NCBI RefSeq assembly: GCF_031458255.1
Contig: NZ_JAVDYC010000001.1
Span: 1,364,001 to 1,428,000, forward strand
Origin: Catenuloplanes niger
GTDB taxonomy: Bacteria; Actinomycetota; Actinomycetes; Mycobacteriales; Micromonosporaceae
Direction of reading: 5' to 3'
Length of the DNA: 64,000 bases
Below the pieces are notes generated by a model that was given only the letters and a program-made list of their open reading frames with translations, made no database searches and was not told where the DNA came from. A program made the position numbers and the translations under genes. Of this stretch, positions 43,372-50,945 are shown in pieces (the first letter of the stretch is position 1; each line of letters opens with the position of its first letter).

Positions 43372-44088
43372 TCAGCGGGACAGTTCCGCGGCGCCGGACC
43401 GGAAGCCGTCGATGATCCGCGCGGCGGCGCGGGCCGGGTCGTCGCCGGCCGCGCGGAGCATCGAGACGACGTGGGTGACGTGGTGCGGCGGGTAGACGTT
43501 CGACTCCACAAGGATGTCGGGACTGAACCGTTCGCAGTAGACGGACGGCGCGAACTCCGCGGCCTGCGCGAAGAGCAGGTCCACGACCTGGAGCACGAGG
43601 TCGTCGCGGGCGGCCCGTAACCGCGGGTCGCATTCGATCAGCGCGGCCGCGACGCGGCCCTTCTCGTCGTCGAACTCGCGCAGGTGCGCGGCCAGTCGGG
43701 GCTCGCGCAGGAACGCCGCGGCCTCGAACAGGTGCTCCTTCACCGTGCCGGACTCGAACGCCGCCAGCATCAGCGGCCACGCGCGCGTGTCACGCCGGCG
43801 GGCCAGGCCGTGCAGCGCGTACGCGCGGACGCTTCCGTCCGCGTCGCCGATCCGTGCCCACAGCGCCGCGCGGATCTCGGGGCTGTCCTGCCCGACCAGG
43901 TGGCTCAGCGCGAAGGTCGCCCAGTCGCGGACGCGCACGTCCGGGTCCGTGGAGAGCGCCAGGAACTCCGCGACGCCGGCCGGGTCGTCGTCGTCCATCG
44001 CGAGCGCGAGGTTCTCCGCGGCCCAGAGTCGATCCTCCGGGTCCGCGGCGTGGGCGGCGGCGATGAGCTCCGCCAGCGTCGGTTCCAT
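43372..44088 (-). CDS. HEAT-repeat protein
   Basis: A 238-residue protein made mostly of HEAT-type helical pairs (V-R-D-W-A-T-F-A-L-S-H-L; V-R-A-Y-A-L-H-G-L-A-R-R), ending in a non-repeat region with Y-P-P-H-H-V-T-H-V-V. HEAT arrays bind proteins; homologues in actinobacteria are mostly uncharacterised, some linked to lyase or repair functions. No signal peptide. It converges on plsC with 7 bp between stops. Confidence 0.8.
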   Translation of the reverse strand: MEPTLAELIAAAHAADPEDRLWAAENLALAMDDDDPAGVAEFLALSTDPDVRVRDWATFALSHLVGQDSPEIRAALWARIGDADGSVRAYALHGLARRRDTRAWPLMLAAFESGTVKEHLFEAAAFLREPRLAAHLREFDDEKGRVAAALIECDPRLRAARDDLVLQVVDLLFAQAAEFAPSVYCERFSPDILVESNVYPPHHVTHVVSMLRAAGDDPARAAARIIDGFRSGAAELSR

Positions 44089-44179
44089 GCCGGGATCGTC
44101 CGCGCCCGTTCCCGGCCGGGCAAGCGGTTAACGACCCCGCAGCGACTCAACCTTGAACAGCCGTGCTAGCTTGCCCGCC

Positions 44180-45166
44180 ATGAAAACCGTTGTCATATCC
44201 GTTCTCGCCGTGACGCTCGCGGTCACGGCGGGATGCGCGCGCAGCGAGGGCGGGGCAGCGCCGGCCGCGAGCGCGCCGAGTGCCCCGGCCGTGACCAGCT
44301 GTGGGATGCCACTGACGATCACCGCACCGCCGCGGCGGGCGCTGACGCTGGAGCAGAACGCCACGGAGATCCTGCTGACCCTGGGGCTCGCGGACCGGAT
44401 GGCCGGGACCAGCTACCAGACCGACCCGGTGCTGCCGGAACTGACGGCCGCCTACGACGCGGTGCCGGTGCTGGCGAAGCTCTACCCGAACCGGGAGGCC
44501 GTGCTCGCGGCGAAGCCGGACTTCATCTACTCGACGTTCACCTCCGCCTACGCCACGGACGCCGCCGGGCCGCGCGCCGACCTGCGGGAGCTGGGCGTGC
44601 CGGCGTACCTGTCCCGGTTCGCCTGCGAGGACCCGGCGACCGGCGAGACCGCGGTGGGTTTCGACGGCATCTTCGCGGAGATCGAGGAGATCGCCGGCAT
44701 CTTCGGCGTGGCGGAGAAGGGTGCGCGGGTCGTCGCGGACCAGCGGGCGCGGCTAGCGGCCACGGCCGGTGCGGGCCGCCCGGACACGGACGTGCTCTGG
44801 TACTACTCCGGGACCACCACGCCGTACGTCGCCGGGCAGAACGGCCTCCCCGCCGCGCTCAGCGCGCACCTGGGCGTGACCAACGCGTACGGCGACGCGG
44901 ACCAGACCTGGCCGGCCGGCAGCTGGGAGGAGATCGCGCGGCGCAACCCGGACGTGATCGTGCTGGCCGACCTCACCCGCGGCGGCGACGGCGACAGCGC
45001 GCAGTCCAAGAAGGACTTCCTCACGTCGAACGCTGTCACCAAGAACCTCGACGCCGTCCGGAACAACCGGTTCGTCACGGTCTCCGGCTCGTCGATGGAC
45101 CCGTCGATCCGATCGATCACCGCCGCGGAGCAGGTCGCGGCCGGACTGAAGGAGCTGGGCCGGTGA
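44180..45166 (+). CDS. FecB/BtuF-type substrate-binding lipoprotein
   Basis: A 328-residue lipoprotein with lipobox V-T-A-G-C (about residue 16). The TroA-like fold is seen in R-R-A-L-T-L-E-Q-N-A-T-E-I-L-L-T-L-G-L, K-P-D-F-I-Y-S-T-F and N-P-D-V-I-V-L-A-D. It binds a siderophore, corrinoid, haem or similar large metal-cofactor ligand. ATG 44180 is chosen for its clean signal peptide; a TAGCTT hexamer ends 7 nt before it, suggesting leaderless mRNA. I see no iron box upstream. GTGA overlap links it to the methyltransferase gene. Confidence 0.87.
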   Translation: MKTVVISVLAVTLAVTAGCARSEGGAAPAASAPSAPAVTSCGMPLTITAPPRRALTLEQNATEILLTLGLADRMAGTSYQTDPVLPELTAAYDAVPVLAKLYPNREAVLAAKPDFIYSTFTSAYATDAAGPRADLRELGVPAYLSRFACEDPATGETAVGFDGIFAEIEEIAGIFGVAEKGARVVADQRARLAATAGAGRPDTDVLWYYSGTTTPYVAGQNGLPAALSAHLGVTNAYGDADQTWPAGSWEEIARRNPDVIVLADLTRGGDGDSAQSKKDFLTSNAVTKNLDAVRNNRFVTVSGSSMDPSIRSITAAEQVAAGLKELGR

Positions 45167-45903
45167 GGGATCTCCTGGACGCGTGGGACCGCCAGCAGGA
45201 GGCCTACATAGCACACCGCGAGCAGCGCTTCGAGGTGATGCTGGAGGTGCTGCGGCTGGTGCGCGGCGACGAGTTCACCGTGCTGGACCTGGCCTGCGGG
45301 CCGGGCGCGATCTCCGACCGGGTGCTGACCGCGTTCCCGAAGGCGCGCGTGGTCGCGGTCGACTTCGACCCGATCCTGCTGACCGTGGCGCGGACCGCGC
45401 TGACCGAGCGGCACGGCACCGACCGCGTCACCGTCATCGACGCCGACCTGACCGCGCCGGGCTGGCACGCGGCGGTCGGGCCGGTCGACGCCGTCCTCAG
45501 CTCCACCGCGCTGCACTGGCTGTCCCCCACCGAGCTGTCCGCGGTCTACACCACGGCCGCGTCGCTGCTCGACCAGGGCGGGGTGCTGCTCAACGCGGAC
45601 CACCTGCGCTTCGGCCCCGCGAACCCGACGCTCGCGGACGTCTCCGAACGGCACGACGCGCACACCCAGGCGGCGGCCTTCGCCACCGGGACCCTCGACT
45701 ACCAGCAGTGGTACGACGAGGCCGCCCGGCACCCCGAGCTGGGCGCGCTCACCGAGGAGCGGGAGCGACGGTTCGCGAACCGGCCGCCGCAGCCGCTCGC
45801 GCCGCTGGCGTTCCACCTCGCCGCGCTGGACGCGGCCGGCTTCGCCGAGACCGGCACGGTCTGGCAGTACCTCGACGACTACGTGGTCCTCGCCCGCAAA
45901 TGA
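45163..45903 (+). CDS. SAM-dependent methyltransferase inside FecBCD operon
   Basis: A 246-residue class I methyltransferase: V-L-D-L-A-C-G-P-G-A-I-S (about 40-51), V-A-V-D-F-D-P at strand 2, and S-S-T-A-L-H-W-L-S as motif IV, a trans-aconitate/UbiE-like small-molecule type. The GTG start lies in the binding-protein stop (GTGA) and its stop overlaps the permease start (ATGA), so it is locked into the import operon. It probably methylates the imported ligand or a metallophore; this is inference. Confidence 0.88.
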   Translation: MRDLLDAWDRQQEAYIAHREQRFEVMLEVLRLVRGDEFTVLDLACGPGAISDRVLTAFPKARVVAVDFDPILLTVARTALTERHGTDRVTVIDADLTAPGWHAAVGPVDAVLSSTALHWLSPTELSAVYTTAASLLDQGGVLLNADHLRFGPANPTLADVSERHDAHTQAAAFATGTLDYQQWYDEAARHPELGALTEERERRFANRPPQPLAPLAFHLAALDAAGFAETGTVWQYLDDYVVLARK

Positions 45904-46919
45904 TCACTCTGCTCGGACGATCGGCCGTGCTGGCCGGCGCGCTCGTCGCGCTGCTGCTCAGCACGGCCGCGGCGGTCGCGGTCGGCGCCGCGGACCTGAC
46001 CGCCGCCCAGGTGCTGCGCGCGCTCGCCTGGCACGCGTACCTGCCGGTGACGCCGCTGGACCCGCTGACCGACAGCATCGTCTGGGACCTGCGGACACCG
46101 CGGGTGCTGCTGGCCGGGCTGGTCGGCGCCGGCCTGGCGGTGTGCGGCGCGGTGCTGCAGGCGCTGACCCGCAACGCGCTCGCCGACCCGTACCTGCTGG
46201 GCATCTCCGCGGGCGCGTCGACCGGCGCGGTCTCGGTGCTGGTGTTCGGCTTCGCGACCGGCGCGGCCGCGCTGTCCGTGGGCGCGTTCGCGGGCAGCGC
46301 CGCCGCGTTCGCGCTCGCGCTCGCGCTGGCCGGCCGGCGTTGGACCGAACCGTCCCGGATCCTGCTGGCCGGCGTCGCCGCCGGTCAGCTGTTCTCGGCC
46401 GCGACCAGCCTGATCGTGGTGTCCGACGCGACCGCGCAGAACACCCGCAGCATCACGTTCTGGCTGCTCGGCTCGCTGACCGCGGCGTCCTGGACGTCGG
46501 TCGCGCTGTGCGCCGCGGCCGGTGCGGCCGTACTGGTCTGCTGCTGGGCCGCGGCGCCGGCCCTGGACGCGTTCTCGTTCGGCACGGACGTCGCCCAGTC
46601 GCTCGGCTTCTCCCCCACCCGGGTCCGCGCGCTGCTGTTCACCGCGACCGCGGTGCTGGCCGCCGCGCTGGTCGCGGCGAGCGGCGCGATCGGTTTCGTC
46701 GGGCTCACCGTCCCGCACGCGGCCCGCGCGCTGGCCGGTGCCCGGCACCGGGTGCTGCTGCCCGCGTGCGCGCTGCTCGGCGCGATCTTCCTGATCTGGG
46801 CCGACACGGCCGCGCGCACCGTCTTCGCCCCGCAGGAGGTGCCGGTCGGCGTGGTCACCGCCCTGATCGGAGTCCCCGCCTTCGCCGTCCTGCTGCGCCG
46901 CCGAGGAGCCCGGGAATGA
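45900..46919 (+). CDS. FecCD/BtuC-family ABC permease
   Basis: A 339-residue permease with about nine or ten helices. Family landmarks are R-T-P-R-V-L-L-A-G-L-V-G-A-G-L-A at the first conserved helix, N-A-L-A-D-P-Y-L-L-G-I-S-A-G-A-S, G-x-I-G-F-V-G-L-x-V-P-H, and P-x-E-V-P-V-G-V-V-T-A-L-I-G-V-P near the end. A single permease gene implies a homodimer. It starts in the methyltransferase stop (ATGA). Confidence 0.92.
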   Translation: MITLLGRSAVLAGALVALLLSTAAAVAVGAADLTAAQVLRALAWHAYLPVTPLDPLTDSIVWDLRTPRVLLAGLVGAGLAVCGAVLQALTRNALADPYLLGISAGASTGAVSVLVFGFATGAAALSVGAFAGSAAAFALALALAGRRWTEPSRILLAGVAAGQLFSAATSLIVVSDATAQNTRSITFWLLGSLTAASWTSVALCAAAGAAVLVCCWAAAPALDAFSFGTDVAQSLGFSPTRVRALLFTATAVLAAALVAASGAIGFVGLTVPHAARALAGARHRVLLPACALLGAIFLIWADTAARTVFAPQEVPVGVVTALIGVPAFAVLLRRRGARE

Positions 46920-47674
46920 CGATCACAGCGGAACACATCACCCGGCGGGTACGCGGCCGAGCGCTGCTCGACGACGTCACGCTGACGCCGCCGGCGCACG
47001 CGATCACCGGGCTGCTCGGCCCGAACGGCTCCGGCAAGTCCACGTTGCTGCGCGTCCTGGCCGGCCTGCAGCGCCCGGACCACGGCCGGGTGCTGGTCGA
47101 CGGCGCCGACCGCGTCACGATCCCGCGGCGCGCGCTGGCCCGCCGGATCGCGATCGTCACCCAGCACGTCCCCGCGGACGTGGACATGTCCGTCCGCGAC
47201 GTCCTGCTGCTGGCCCGCATCCCGCACCGGCCCGCACTCGCCCCGGTCACGCCGGACGACGAGCGCCGCGCCGACGAGGCGCTGGACGCGGCCGGCCTGC
47301 CCGGGCTCGGCGGCCGGCGGTGGTCGCAGCTGTCCGGCGGCGAGCGGCAGCGCGCCGACATCGCCCGCGCGCTGCTGCAGGACCCGGACGTACTGCTGCT
47401 CGACGAGCCCACCAACCACCTGGACATCCGGCACCGGCTGGCGCTGTTCCACCGGCTGCGCGCGGCCGGCCGCACGGTGGTCACCGCGCTGCACGACCTG
47501 GACCTGGCCGCCGCGTTCTGCGACCACGTCGCGGTGCTGCACGACGGCCGCCTGGTCGCCGCCGGGCCGCCCGCCGAGGTGCTCACGCCGGCCGTGATCC
47601 GGCGCGTCTACCGGGTCGAGGCCGAGGTGACCGTCGCCGCCGACGGCCGCCCACGGATCCGCGTCGTGCCCTGA
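46916..47674 (+). CDS. FecE/BtuD-type ABC ATPase
   Basis: A 252-residue ATPase: Walker A G-P-N-G-S-G-K-S-T, Q-loop T-Q-H, signature L-S-G-G-E-R-Q-R-A-D-I-A, Walker B V-L-L-L-D-E-P-T-N-H-L-D, H-loop A-L-H-D. It powers import by the preceding permease and is the last gene of the operon (ATGA overlap). It converges with the Clp-N gene with 18 bp between stops. Confidence 0.92.
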   Translation: MTITAEHITRRVRGRALLDDVTLTPPAHAITGLLGPNGSGKSTLLRVLAGLQRPDHGRVLVDGADRVTIPRRALARRIAIVTQHVPADVDMSVRDVLLLARIPHRPALAPVTPDDERRADEALDAAGLPGLGGRRWSQLSGGERQRADIARALLQDPDVLLLDEPTNHLDIRHRLALFHRLRAAGRTVVTALHDLDLAAAFCDHVAVLHDGRLVAAGPPAEVLTPAVIRRVYRVEAEVTVAADGRPRIRVVP

Positions 47675-47692
47675 TCGCGCGGCGCGGACCGG

Positions 47693-48667
47693 TCAGGGCC
47701 GGAAGTCGGCGATGCCGGCGGCGGTGAGCAGCCGGTTCGCGCGGTTGTCCCGGTCGGCCAGCAGCAGGCGCAGCAACTCCATCGTGTCCGGCGGCGCCGT
47801 CGGCACGGCCTTGCGCAGCGGACGCGGGTCGGCGCCGAGGTCGGTGCGCGCGGCGGTGCGGCGCAGTGCCGCGTAGGTGACCCCGGCGGCGGCCAGGGCC
47901 GCACCGCCGCTGTAGCGGGCGTCGCCGGTCTCGTACAGGTGCGGGTAGTAGCGCGCCAGCTCGTACATCGCCAGCAGCGCGAGCAGCGCGTCGTCCGAGC
48001 CGGGCGTGCGGCGGCCGCGCTCGCGGGCCTGCTCGCGCGTCTCCAGCATCTGCCAGAGCAGCGGGTGCGGTGCCAGGTTCGTCCGGGCCGGGGCCACGAT
48101 CGCCAGCAGCGGGTTCCGCCAGAACCGCACCCGCGGGTAGCGCGTCCGCCCGATCAGCATGTCCCGCACCCGGTGCAGTTCCCGCGGCACCGGGTCGGCC
48201 ACCCGCAGCGGCCGCCCCCGCTCCAGGCTCTCGCGCAGCGCCGCGACCGGCACGCCGCAGTCCCGCAGCAGCTCGGCGGCCCGGTTCTGCTCGTCGCCGA
48301 GCAACGCGATCAGCAGGTCCCGCGAGTCGCACCCGTCCCGGCCGTTCTCCCGGGCGGCGCGCTCGGCCCGACGCAGCGCGTCCGCGGCGGCCGTGGTGAA
48401 CTCGGCCGGTTCGCCGCCGGCCGAGACGACCACCTCGACCGGCCCGCCCCGGTCGTCGCTGACCCAGGCGGTCCGCCGGTGGTCACGCACCGAGGCCGCC
48501 ACGGTACGGGTCAGTTCCGCCGCGTCCAGGACGTCCCGCGTGCCCTCCGCCGAGGCCAGGCCGACCAGCAGGTTGTCCGTGCTGATCGGCTCGTCCTCCG
48601 TTCCCCTCAGCACCGCGGCCGCGAACACCAGCAGCAGGTCGGACCGCTCAAGAAGAATGCTTTCCAT
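47693..48667 (-). CDS. Clp N-terminal-domain protein without ATPase
   Basis: A 324-residue protein. Two Clp-N-type halves occur in the first 155 residues, the second clear as F-T-T-A-A-A-D-A-L-R-R-A followed by R-D-L-L-I-A-L-L-G-D, like the substrate-binding N domain of ClpA/C. No AAA+ module follows; the C-terminal half is helical and unrecognised. It could act as a free adaptor or decoy for Clp chaperones. ATG 48667; alone on its strand. Confidence 0.75.
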   Translation of the reverse strand: MESILLERSDLLLVFAAAVLRGTEDEPISTDNLLVGLASAEGTRDVLDAAELTRTVAASVRDHRRTAWVSDDRGGPVEVVVSAGGEPAEFTTAAADALRRAERAARENGRDGCDSRDLLIALLGDEQNRAAELLRDCGVPVAALRESLERGRPLRVADPVPRELHRVRDMLIGRTRYPRVRFWRNPLLAIVAPARTNLAPHPLLWQMLETREQARERGRRTPGSDDALLALLAMYELARYYPHLYETGDARYSGGAALAAAGVTYAALRRTAARTDLGADPRPLRKAVPTAPPDTMELLRLLLADRDNRANRLLTAAGIADFRP

Positions 48668-48765
48668 ACGTCCGAGTACAGCAGCCGGGCCGTTCCCGCC
48701 GCGTCTGCCGAAAGTGCGATGGCCGCGTTTCGGACCACGACGAAAGGTGGAGCGCGGCCCCGGGC

Positions 48766-49422
48766 TCAGCCCAGCAGGCCGGCGCGCTGGGCGAGCATCG
48801 CCGCCTGCACACGGTTCTCGCAGCCGACCTTGGTGAAGACGCGGTAGAGGTGGGTCTTCACCGTGCCCTCGGTGACGAACAGCTGCGCGCTGATCTCCGC
48901 GTTCGACAGGCCCTGGGCCAGCAGGATCAGCACCTCGCGCTCGCGGCTGCTCAGCGACTCGACCCGGGCCAGGTCCTCCGGCGACACCACGGGCGGCGCG
49001 GGCAGCCGGTCGAGGACCTGACGGGTCACCTTGGGCGAGAGGAACGCCTCGCCCGCGGCCGCGGCCCGGACCGCGTTCGCCAGCTCGTCCGCGGCCGAGT
49101 CCTTGAGCAGGAAACCGGCCGCGCCCGCGTTGAGCGCCTGGGCCACGTAGTCGTCCTCGCCGAACGTGGTCAGCATGACCACGTGCACGGCCGGCGCGAT
49201 CCGGCGGATCTCGCGCAGCGCCGCCAGACCGTCCAGGATCGGCATGCGGATGTCGAGGAGCACCACGTCCGGCCGGTGCAGCAGCGTCAGGTCGATCGCC
49301 TGGCGGCCGTCGCCGGCCTGCGCGATCAGCTCGACGTCGCCGGCCGACCGCAGGATCGTCTCGATCGCGGCACGGACCAGGCGGTCGTCGTCGGCCAGCA
49401 GGACTCGGATGGGGTGGGTCAT
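48766..49422 (-). CDS. NarL/LuxR-type response regulator
   Basis: A 218-residue two-component regulator. The receiver domain has D-D-D near residue 11, phospho-acceptor Asp in V-V-L-L-D-I-R-M-P (about Asp57), the switch Thr in M-L-T-T-F and L-L-K-D-S. The C-terminal LuxR HTH is L-S-S-R-E-R-E-V-L ... S-N-A-E-I-S-A-Q-L-F-V-T-E-G-T-V-K-T-H. It lies 11 bp after the kinase gene and should be phosphorylated by it. Confidence 0.94.
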   Translation of the reverse strand: MTHPIRVLLADDDRLVRAAIETILRSAGDVELIAQAGDGRQAIDLTLLHRPDVVLLDIRMPILDGLAALREIRRIAPAVHVVMLTTFGEDDYVAQALNAGAAGFLLKDSAADELANAVRAAAAGEAFLSPKVTRQVLDRLPAPPVVSPEDLARVESLSSREREVLILLAQGLSNAEISAQLFVTEGTVKTHLYRVFTKVGCENRVQAAMLAQRAGLLG

Positions 49423-49433
49423 CGCATCGTCTC

Positions 49434-50945
49434 TCACGGCCGCTGGTCCAGGAACTCCTGCTTGTCTACCAGCGTGCCGTCCCGGAAGCAGAACCGGTAC
49501 ACCCGGTCCGTACCGTCCTGGTCGAGCGGTGACGCCTGGTAGTCGACGCAGTCCGCACCGGGCACGGCACGCCCGCCGACGGCGCCGGTCAGCCCGGCCT
49601 CCGGATCCGGCAGCAGGTCCCGGACCTCCCGCTCGGGCCGGCCGACGCGGGCCGTGTCGTAGGTGTCCCGGTCCACCACGACCAGCGCGGCGGTCAGCCA
49701 CAGGCCGGAGCAGCAGAGCACCAGCACCCCGGCGATGCCGAGCGTGGTCGCGACCAGCGTGCGCCGCGCGTGGCGCCGGTCCCGCTCGACCAGCTCCGCG
49801 AAGTCCGGCACCGCGGGCGCGGGCGCCTCGGCGCTGCCCGGGTACGGCAGCGTCGCCGCGAGCCGGAACCCGCCGTCCGGCGTGGGCCCGTGGTACAGCA
49901 TGCCGTGCGCGACCCGCACCCGTTCGGCGAGGCCGAGCAGGCCCTGCCCGGACGTCTGCCGGGCCAGGCGCTGCCCGGCCGTGTTCGTCACGCCCGCGAT
50001 CAGCGCGTCCGGCTCGTAGCGCAGCGACACCACGATGGTGCCGCCGTGCGCGTGCCGGAGCGCGTTCGTCACCCCTTCCTGGATCACCCGGTACGCCGCG
50101 TGCTCGGTCAGCGGAGCCAGCGGCCGGGCCGTACCCTCGCGGATGATCTCGACCTGGGCGCCGGAGGCGCGCGCGCCCGCGCACAGCTCGTCCAGGCCGT
50201 CCAGCGACCGCACGGACGGCTGCTCGTCGTCCTGGCCGAGCAGCCCGAGGATCTGGCGCAGCTCGGTCATCGCGGCCGCGGACGTCTCCCGCAGCAGCTC
50301 CGCGTGCTCGCCGCCGGTCGACTGCATGCCGGCGTAGAGCGAGATCAACGTGAGCTTGTGGCCGAGCGAGTCGTGCAGGTCCCGGGCGATCCGGGTGCGT
50401 TCGCGCGCCCGCGCGGCCCGGGCCACCTCGCCCTGCTGCGAGTGCAGCTGCACGTTGCGCCGGTGCATGGCGGCCAGCAGCACGCGGCGGCGCCGCACGA
50501 CCCGTGCCACCCCGGCCGGGATCAGCGCGAACAACGCGAACAACGCGGTGGTGAGCACCAGGTCGGCCAGGTCCGGCCGCCCCTCCCACCACCAGACCGC
50601 GCCGGTGAAGGCCGCCCACCCACCGGCCAGGCCGGCCGCGACCTGCCACGCCGGTGCGGCCCGGTAGGCCAGCGACGCGCTCAGCACGGCCAGCAGGATC
50701 GTGCTGGCCCCGCCGGTGACCAGGCCGATCAGCGCGGCGGCCAGGTAGGCGGGCAGCGGGTACCGGAGGCGCAGCAGCAGGACGGCCGGCGCGGCGACGC
50801 CCTCCAGCCAGGGCGCGAGCGGGTAGACCGGGTCCGGCACCGCCGCGGCCACGACCACGGCGGTCACCAGTACCAGCAGGACGGCCTCGTAGGCGAGCCG
50901 CCACGGGCCCGCCGATCTCAGCCGAGCGAGCGCGGCCGTCGCCAC
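49434..50945 (-). CDS. HisKA_3-type sensor histidine kinase with extra C-terminal membrane tail
   Basis: A 503-residue kinase. Several membrane segments (about 20-150), dimerisation region R-I-A-R-D-L-H-D-S-L-G-H with phospho-acceptor His191, then the ATPase domain with E-G-V-T-N-A-L-R-H-A and G-Q-G-L-L-G-L. Unusually, a further membrane helix (about 399-424) and an outside tail of about 80 residues with two Cys follow the catalytic domain. GTG 50945 overlaps the peptidase 3' end by 28 nt. It feeds the regulator encoded next. Confidence 0.88.
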   Translation of the reverse strand: MATAALARLRSAGPWRLAYEAVLLVLVTAVVVAAAVPDPVYPLAPWLEGVAAPAVLLLRLRYPLPAYLAAALIGLVTGGASTILLAVLSASLAYRAAPAWQVAAGLAGGWAAFTGAVWWWEGRPDLADLVLTTALFALFALIPAGVARVVRRRRVLLAAMHRRNVQLHSQQGEVARAARARERTRIARDLHDSLGHKLTLISLYAGMQSTGGEHAELLRETSAAAMTELRQILGLLGQDDEQPSVRSLDGLDELCAGARASGAQVEIIREGTARPLAPLTEHAAYRVIQEGVTNALRHAHGGTIVVSLRYEPDALIAGVTNTAGQRLARQTSGQGLLGLAERVRVAHGMLYHGPTPDGGFRLAATLPYPGSAEAPAPAVPDFAELVERDRRHARRTLVATTLGIAGVLVLCCSGLWLTAALVVVDRDTYDTARVGRPEREVRDLLPDPEAGLTGAVGGRAVPGADCVDYQASPLDQDGTDRVYRFCFRDGTLVDKQEFLDQRP

